NCBI RefSeq assembly: GCF_034093315.1
Contig: NZ_CP139300.1
Span: forward strand, 372,001-436,000
Direction of reading: 5' to 3'
From: Prochlorococcus sp. MIT 1314
GTDB taxonomy: Bacteria; Cyanobacteriota; Cyanobacteriia; PCC-6307; Cyanobiaceae
DNA: 64,000 bases
Part shown: one piece after another, positions 59,115 through 64,000 of the stretch
How positions within the stretch are numbered: position 1 is the stretch's first letter
Layout of the letters: each line of letters begins with the position of its first letter
The notes under the pieces: generated by a model
Database searches by the model: none
Told to the model about the DNA's origin: nothing
Seen by the model: only the letters and a program-made list of their open reading frames with translations
Program-made: the position numbers and the translations under genes

Positions 59115-59636
59115 TTGAACTCAAGTTTAGAAATTCCAATTATCAAATCAAACAAATCGAAAATGTTTGAATTGATAAGTTATGAAAAATTTCGCGATAC
59201 AAAAGATGTAAGATTTTTTGATATTAGTGTTAATGAATCAAACTATAGAGATCTAGTTATTCACAGTGGTCCTGCAGTTAGTCCGCCAAATGATGAAGAA
59301 TTTAATAATTGGCAGTTTTACATACATTACAATCAAGAAGATAATCTATTAGCTATCTCTGGTGGAAGAACTTTTTTTCTTGTAAATTTTGGCTGGGATT
59401 ATCCATTTTATAAAGTTAGATTAGAATCTTGCGGATATATTCTAAGAATACCTAGAGGAACATTTCATAGATCAGTATCTGACGAAAACGGTTCCATAGT
59501 TTTAAATCAAGCCATAAGAGATAAAGGCGGCACAGTTAAATCTGAATTCAAGGTTAGAAATAGTAAAGATAACAAAAGACTTCTTGATTGTATAACCAAT
59601 TTAGAACCTAGATTTAAAATTTATAGTGTTAAATAA
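59115..59636 (+). CDS. Cupin-like protein, TTG start
   Basis: 173 residues. ISGGRTFFLVNFGWDYPFYK, VRLESCGYILRIPRGTFHRS and SVSDENGSIVLNQAIRD read as a cupin barrel with one His-containing strand (GTFHRS), but the full metal set is not clear. Start TTG at 59115 is the only one available before MFELISYE at 59163. Role unknown. 58991-59114 is gene-free. Confidence 0.6.
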   Translation: MNSSLEIPIIKSNKSKMFELISYEKFRDTKDVRFFDISVNESNYRDLVIHSGPAVSPPNDEEFNNWQFYIHYNQEDNLLAISGGRTFFLVNFGWDYPFYKVRLESCGYILRIPRGTFHRSVSDENGSIVLNQAIRDKGGTVKSEFKVRNSKDNKRLLDCITNLEPRFKIYSVK

Positions 59637-59719
59637 TCTTAAAAAGGAGTCCCAAATTTATACATCAATTTAAATAATTATCTAATTGTTATAAAATAAA
59701 AATATTCAAATACTTTGGT

Positions 59720-60238
59720 ATGAAATTTTTTAGTTTTTTAAAATATTTTTTATGCATTACTTTTTCTTTTTTAGTTTTATCTTCTCCAGTTTTTGCGGGA
59801 GCAAATGTTGCTGTTAAGGGAGAGGGAGATGAGGTGCCAAGTTATGTAAGATCTGATATTACAGGATACGATTTCCATGGAGAGGATCTTCATCTATCGT
59901 CTATAGCGGGAGCGGTTGCCAGAGACGCCGATTTTAGTGACGTTGATTTACATGGAACCACATTAACGCTATCTGATTTAAAAGGTTCTAATTTAAATGG
60001 AATCAACCTTACAGATACTCTTTCTGATCGAGTTAATTTCCAAAAAACAGATCTTAGAAATGCTGTTTTAATAAATATGATCGCATCAGGCAGCAGTTTT
60101 GCAGGAGCTCAAATAGAAGGAGCAGATTTTTCATTCGCTATTCTTGACAGCGAAGATCAAAGAAATCTTTGTGAAATTGCTGATGGAATCAATCCAACAA
60201 CAGGAGTTTCAACGAGAGAAAGTCTTGAATGTCGTTAG
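59720..60238 (+). CDS. Lumenal pentapeptide-repeat protein
   Basis: 172 residues. Signal peptide ending in VFAGAN, then repeats A(D/N)[18 protein letters not shown]-like runs ([60 protein letters not shown]). C-terminal Cys pair ([12 protein letters not shown]). Resembles thylakoid-lumen pentapeptide proteins (TL15/TL17-like), whose function is unknown. Confidence 0.82.
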   Translation: MKFFSFLKYFLCITFSFLVLSSPVFAGANVAVKGEGDEVPSYVRSDITGYDFHGEDLHLSSIAGAVARDADFSDVDLHGTTLTLSDLKGSNLNGINLTDTLSDRVNFQKTDLRNAVLINMIASGSSFAGAQIEGADFSFAILDSEDQRNLCEIADGINPTTGVSTRESLECR

Positions 60239-60248
60239 AAAATTTAAA

Positions 60249-60602
60249 TCATAAGTAAACTTTCTCACCATTAACAAATTTATAAATTCTTTGTTCATCA
60301 TCTCGAAATATCATTTCACCATTTAATTTGGATTTACTGAATTTTGAAAGCCTTGCTCTGTGTATATTAGATTTTCTTTTAATGTTGTCTTCTTTATCAT
60401 AAATTCCAATAAAGATATTTATATTAGGGTTTGAAAAGGTTTTTTCTTCCTCTCTTAAAAAAATTCTTTCTATATTTGTTTGCGTGCTCTGCAGTTTATT
60501 TTTAAATTTGTTTAATTTTATGTTCTTTGTTTTTTTAGAATTAATTTTTCTATAGAGCAAAAAGATAATTCCGAAAATTAAAATAGTTAAAAATTTATTC
60601 AT
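60249..60602 (-). CDS. 117-residue basic orphan
   Basis: N-terminal hydrophobic helix (ILIFGIIFLLYRKIN), then a basic soluble part with strands (NPNINIFIGIYDKED, EQRIYKFVNGEKVYL). Unidentified. Four bases downstream of the 60606 gene end, probably the same transcript. Confidence 0.55.
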   Translation of the reverse strand: MNKFLTILIFGIIFLLYRKINSKKTKNIKLNKFKNKLQSTQTNIERIFLREEEKTFSNPNINIFIGIYDKEDNIKRKSNIHRARLSKFSKSKLNGEMIFRDDEQRIYKFVNGEKVYL

Positions 60603-60605
60603 TAC

Positions 60606-60797
60606 CTATTTAATTTTTATTTTTATATCTACCCCTAAGTTACTTTTAGTACTTAATATTTCTTTTTTTAAGATTCCATAAGTAAAAATTCTAGATAAAG
60701 TTTTCAACGATTTAAAAACCAAAAAAACAACAACTAGAAAGAAAAAAATAAGGTTTTCTACAAGAATATTTTTATTTTTATTATCTAAATTGCTCAT
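60606..60797 (-). CDS. 63-residue membrane protein
   Basis: LVENLIFFFLVVVFLVFKSL then a basic tail. One membrane helix; unidentified. Behind the PfkB gene on the same strand. Confidence 0.5.
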   Translation of the reverse strand: MSNLDNKNKNILVENLIFFFLVVVFLVFKSLKTLSRIFTYGILKKEILSTKSNLGVDIKIKIK

Positions 60798-60814
60798 AAA
60801 AGTCTTAAATTTAA

Positions 60815-61684
60815 TTATTTTTCATCATTATTTGAATATGGGCCGAAAAATTCACTAGCATTTCTACCTATTACTTTAGCAAGATTTAGGCTTTGATCTA
60901 TATCCCATTTAGATGCCATTCCATAAAGAATACCAGCGGCAAAAGAATCGCCACATCCATAAGAATCAACCTTTAATTTTTTGTTTTCAAGAGCATCATA
61001 TCTTCCTCCTGGAAATATTATACCTCCCTTCTCTCCCTCAGTTTTAATAGTATATTTGGGCTTTAACGATAATTCAGAGAAAGAAAAAACTTCGCCAGGA
61101 TCGAGATTACTACCTATTAATCCATCCAAAAGGACATTTGAATTATTAATTGTATTCAATCCCACTCTTGGAGTTGTACAAAGTATTGAAGCTGATCTAG
61201 CCATTTTAAAAATTTCTGAATCAGATGCAGTTATAAAAATTCCGTCCATTTTTTTTAAAATGCTCCAGTCTAAGTTGTCTTTATAATTTGGAGCTAATCT
61301 TTCTCCAATAACTGTTATTGCTCTCTCCCCTTGAGAGTCAATCATACTAAAACCTCTTCTAGTAGGTTTGTCACGCCATCCCACATGCAATTTTATTCCC
61401 ATATTTGAGAGAATTTTGAAACATCTATCTCCATAATCATCATTACCTAAAGCAGTAAAAAAATGAATTTGATTTAAAGTTAAGTCAGAGAGTGTTTTCG
61501 AGATAATAGATCCTCCACCAGCTGGATATTCAAGAGACTTTTCAGAATGAGAAATAACTCCTGGTTTTGGTAATTGATCGACCTTTAAAAAATTTATCCA
61601 CTCAACGTGACCAACTACAGCAAAATTTAAATTTCCTTTTTTAAATAAATAGTCTTCAAAATCATTTTTTTTTTCAACAGCCAT
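60815..61684 (-). CDS. PfkB/ribokinase family sugar kinase
   Basis: 289 residues. LNFAVVGHVEWINFLKVDQL, YPAGGGSIISKTLSDLTLNQ (substrate glycines), FFTALGNDDYG, and the catalytic VDSYGCGDSFAAGILYGMA (anion hole and Asp). Phosphorylates a sugar or nucleoside; substrate unknown. Divergent from the DUF2834 gene with 41 bp between. Confidence 0.92.
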   Translation of the reverse strand: MAVEKKNDFEDYLFKKGNLNFAVVGHVEWINFLKVDQLPKPGVISHSEKSLEYPAGGGSIISKTLSDLTLNQIHFFTALGNDDYGDRCFKILSNMGIKLHVGWRDKPTRRGFSMIDSQGERAITVIGERLAPNYKDNLDWSILKKMDGIFITASDSEIFKMARSASILCTTPRVGLNTINNSNVLLDGLIGSNLDPGEVFSFSELSLKPKYTIKTEGEKGGIIFPGGRYDALENKKLKVDSYGCGDSFAAGILYGMASKWDIDQSLNLAKVIGRNASEFFGPYSNNDEK

Positions 61685-61725
61685 AAGCTTTTAAATACTA
61701 TTATTAAAAGAAATATTTTTGACAA

Positions 61726-62097
61726 GTGAATTCATTTAACATTTTAAAAGATAATAAACAGATCCTAGCTTATCTTTACCTTTTTCTATCTATTTTAGGT
61801 GCTATCCTTCCAATGATGGCAAATTTTGAATTTGCTAGGGAGTATGGAAATAGTTTTGATATCAATAATTTCATTTCCTTAGCGAATGCCAACCCTGCAG
61901 CTCAATCAATCTCTAGAGACTTATTAATAGGAGCAAGCGCCACTTTTATATGGATATTAAATGAATCAAAAAAATTGAATATGAAGAACATGTGGATTGT
62001 TTATGTTGGAACATTTCTTATTGCATTTGCATTCTCCGCTCCTTTTTTCTTATTTCTAAGAGAGAGAAGAATTATTGAATTAGAAAAGATTAATTAA
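61726..62097 (+). CDS. DUF2834 membrane protein, GTG start
   Basis: 123 residues. ILAYLYLFLSILGAILPMMA, NPAAQSISRDLLIGASATFI and FLIAFAFSAPFFLFLRERR fit DUF2834. Four membrane segments at most. GTG at 61726 is the first start. Ends 4 bases inside the convergent MFS gene. Confidence 0.8.
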   Translation: MNSFNILKDNKQILAYLYLFLSILGAILPMMANFEFAREYGNSFDINNFISLANANPAAQSISRDLLIGASATFIWILNESKKLNMKNMWIVYVGTFLIAFAFSAPFFLFLRERRIIELEKIN

Positions 62098-63323
62098 AAT
62101 ATTTTCTTAAATATAATTGCAAATACAATAAAGCAAAAACATGAGATAGAGAGCCAGATTATTGAAGCATAACCAAATAGATCTAATATTCTTCCCGAAA
62201 TAAATGGTCCAAAAAAATAACCCATAGCAAAACATTGTGATAGTAGAGCAAGCGCAAACCCTTTTTTGTTTGAAGGAGCTATTCTGAAAACAACATCTGT
62301 TGATGTTGGAAGAAATGAAGCAGTCCCAAAACTAACTAATATCAAGGAAAAAGAAATCAAATAAAAAGCTGGAATATTAAAATAACTAGAAATAAATAAT
62401 AAAAATGAAGCAAAAGAGAAGTTTATCAAACTAAATTTCAATCCAAATAATCTTCCTTTCTTGGATATCCAATAGCCGACTGGCCATTGTAAAAACAATA
62501 ATAAAATTAACTGAGTAGAAATTATAAGACTAGTAATTTCTGTACTTAATGCATTCCTATATACACCACCTATAACAAGATCCAAAGGTAAAGTTACTTG
62601 AATCAAAGCTAAAGAAGTAGTTATCAATAAAATAGATAAAATTATTATTATGGAATTTTTATTCCATTTTAATTGACTCTGATTAATTGGATTTATTAAA
62701 TTTTTTTGGAAATCTGCTAAGTTTCTTTTAATTGAAGAACTATTTTTCGATATTAAATATGAAATAACTAACATGCAAAATATATCATTAATAAAAACTG
62801 ATTTGGAGTATATAAAATTCGTCATAAACCCTCCTAGGAATACCCCTAGAAATATTCCTAAAGCCTCCGAACTTCTTACAAGAGCATAAGCTTTTCGTGT
62901 GTCGATCTTTTTGCAAAAAAAAGGCACTCCAAACTCGGCTGCAGGCCAATATATACCTGCAGCCGCACCAACAAATGATTGTCCGATTATGTAAAAAAAA
63001 GTATCTCTTGAAAAGATGAGGAATAAGCTAGCAGTAATACTTAGTATTGATGAAGCAATTAATGGAAATTGTATTTCCCCTGTTTTATTTAAATAATTAC
63101 CTGTAAAGAGTCTCGTTAAGGTACCTAATATTGCTGAAATGGTAAACCCCAAGCCAATATCTGTTGCCGATAAGCCGATGTTATTAAAAATGAGTGATGT
63201 TAAATAAATAACACCTCCTGCACCAAATGCAGCGTAAAATCTTATCTTGGTTATTAACCTCAAATGGTAAGGAAATTGAATCCACCAATTTTTGCTAATT
63301 TGAAAACTGTTGGGACTAATCAC
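62094..63323 (-). CDS. MFS transporter
   Basis: 409 residues, 12 predicted membrane helices, e.g. GLSATDIGLGFTISAILGTL, FFYIIGQSFVGAAAGIYWPA and the C-half IAPSNKKGFALALLSQCFAM. Substrate unknown; could be a drug or small-molecule exporter. Start GTG at 63323 lies within an 8-bp palindrome shared with the divergent gene. The two start codons are separated by only 2 bases. Confidence 0.87.
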   Translation of the reverse strand: MISPNSFQISKNWWIQFPYHLRLITKIRFYAAFGAGGVIYLTSLIFNNIGLSATDIGLGFTISAILGTLTRLFTGNYLNKTGEIQFPLIASSILSITASLFLIFSRDTFFYIIGQSFVGAAAGIYWPAAEFGVPFFCKKIDTRKAYALVRSSEALGIFLGVFLGGFMTNFIYSKSVFINDIFCMLVISYLISKNSSSIKRNLADFQKNLINPINQSQLKWNKNSIIIILSILLITTSLALIQVTLPLDLVIGGVYRNALSTEITSLIISTQLILLLFLQWPVGYWISKKGRLFGLKFSLINFSFASFLLFISSYFNIPAFYLISFSLILVSFGTASFLPTSTDVVFRIAPSNKKGFALALLSQCFAMGYFFGPFISGRILDLFGYASIIWLSISCFCFIVFAIIFKKIF

Positions 63324-63325
63324 TA

Positions 63326-64000
63326 GTGAAATCCATTTTTATAATTTTTTTTAGTTTTTGTAGTTTATTTTTTAATAATGGTTTAAAGGCCGCTGAAAAG
63401 ATAAATATTAAGTTTGAAGAGATGGAAATCCCACTCACTATAAAACAATTATCAAAATTAGAAAAATATAAGGATGATTCTACAGAATTAATTGATTGGT
63501 TAAAAAATAATGGATTAACAAAAGTTTTTGAATTATCAAAATTTTTGGAATTTCCTGTTTTCAAGGAAAAAGGATTAAATAGAGAATTATTAAGAAGTTG
63601 GATAGGGCGTAAAATTTTAACAGAATTAAGCAAAACGATTACAGTTCCAAATGACAATAATGGAGTAGAAATTTATAACACTATAGAAAATTTATTAGAT
63701 GAAAAAGAAGAAATTTCAACTTTAGAAATTATAAAGGCATTACCATCAGAAGAAATTACTTTAGATATTGATAATTTAATTTTAATAATTTCATCTTGGA
63801 AAAATGAAATAGCCATGCAACAAGATCTTATAAACAAATTAAATAATCTTGAAATAACAAACCAAGAGGTATTTAAAAATACTGGAAAAAAATTAAATCC
63901 AAATCTTATAAAGATAAGTAAAAAAGTTTATGCTCCTCACCGAGTAAAAGCTTTTGAAATTGAATTATGGAAAAGTAATAAAACAAACGATGACACAGAA
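63326..64000 (+). CDS. DUF1400-type alpha/beta hydrolase, N-terminal part
   Basis: 225 codons visible; the gene continues past the right edge. Signal peptide (IIFFSFCSLFFNNGLKA), then EKINIKFEEMEIPLTIKQLS, the DUF1400 helical cap domain (DWLKNNGL...ELLRSWIGRKILTELS, EISTLEIIKALPSEEITLDI). Family members have a lipase/esterase core behind this cap. GTG 63326 gives the signal peptide; the first in-frame ATG (63422) would lose it. Confidence 0.75.
   Translation, partial: MKSIFIIFFSFCSLFFNNGLKAAEKINIKFEEMEIPLTIKQLSKLEKYKDDSTELIDWLKNNGLTKVFELSKFLEFPVFKEKGLNRELLRSWIGRKILTELSKTITVPNDNNGVEIYNTIENLLDEKEEISTLEIIKALPSEEITLDIDNLILIISSWKNEIAMQQDLINKLNNLEITNQEVFKNTGKKLNPNLIKISKKVYAPHRVKAFEIELWKSNKTNDDTE

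Overview
The window looks like a stretch of a high-light-adapted Prochlorococcus chromosome. It is very AT-rich and densely packed with short genes, many of them tiny one-helix membrane or orphan proteins. It carries marine-picocyanobacterial markers: CGLD27, DUF2862/PetP-like, DUF2839, PAP/fibrillin, a thylakoid-type pentapeptide protein and a Zur/Znu cluster. No assignment below comes from a database search; all are from reading the sequence.

Layout. 1-2.9 kb: start of carB (minus), then a tight plus-strand run DUF3318-like / rsfS / CGLD27 / asparaginase. 2.96-8.59 kb: initiator tRNA-Met followed by a ~5.6 kb island that ends in a second copy of the tRNA 3' half. This is the signature of a tRNA-targeted integrative element (tycheposon-like). 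It holds only small orphan genes, among them a winged-helix regulator operon, a CP12-like microprotein and decayed genes, and no recombinase that I can find. 8.6-15.8 kb: DUF2862 protein, a complete ABC-2 exporter, a possible small RNA, TauE/SafE permease, HNH protein. 16-25.8 kb: phosphoribosyltransferase + nucleoside deoxyribosyltransferase pair, rpsU, uridine-kinase-like protein, flavoprotein + MTHFR-like pair, peptidase S51, GNAT, many tiny membrane proteins. 26-40 kb: MBL hydrolase, pepN, purT, glutathione peroxidase, a TatA-like protein with a 57-bp tandem repeat, dus, thioesterase, Mrr-like endonuclease, MAPEG protein, a decayed gene. 40-47.9 kb: mostly small proteins (DUF2839, Nif11-like, PAP/fibrillin, TM2, OsmC, DUF1499) and a strong candidate for the regulatory RNA Yfr1 or a relative.

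47.9-54 kb is a zinc-homeostasis cluster: znuB, zur, znuC, znuA, a CobW-type GTPase and a WD40 protein, with a perfect 17-bp Zur/Fur-type palindrome in front of znuA. zur lies antisense between znuC and znuB. 55.7-59 kb holds the conserved cp-ATP-grasp / alpha-E / transglutaminase trio. The window ends with a cupin-like protein, a lumenal pentapeptide protein, a PfkB kinase, a DUF2834 protein, an MFS carrier and the start of a secreted DUF1400-type hydrolase.

The best leads are the tRNA-bounded island with repeated octamers at both ends and its CP12-like gene, the Yfr1-like RNA, the antisense zur, the chimeric ZnuA, and the 57-bp repeat array.
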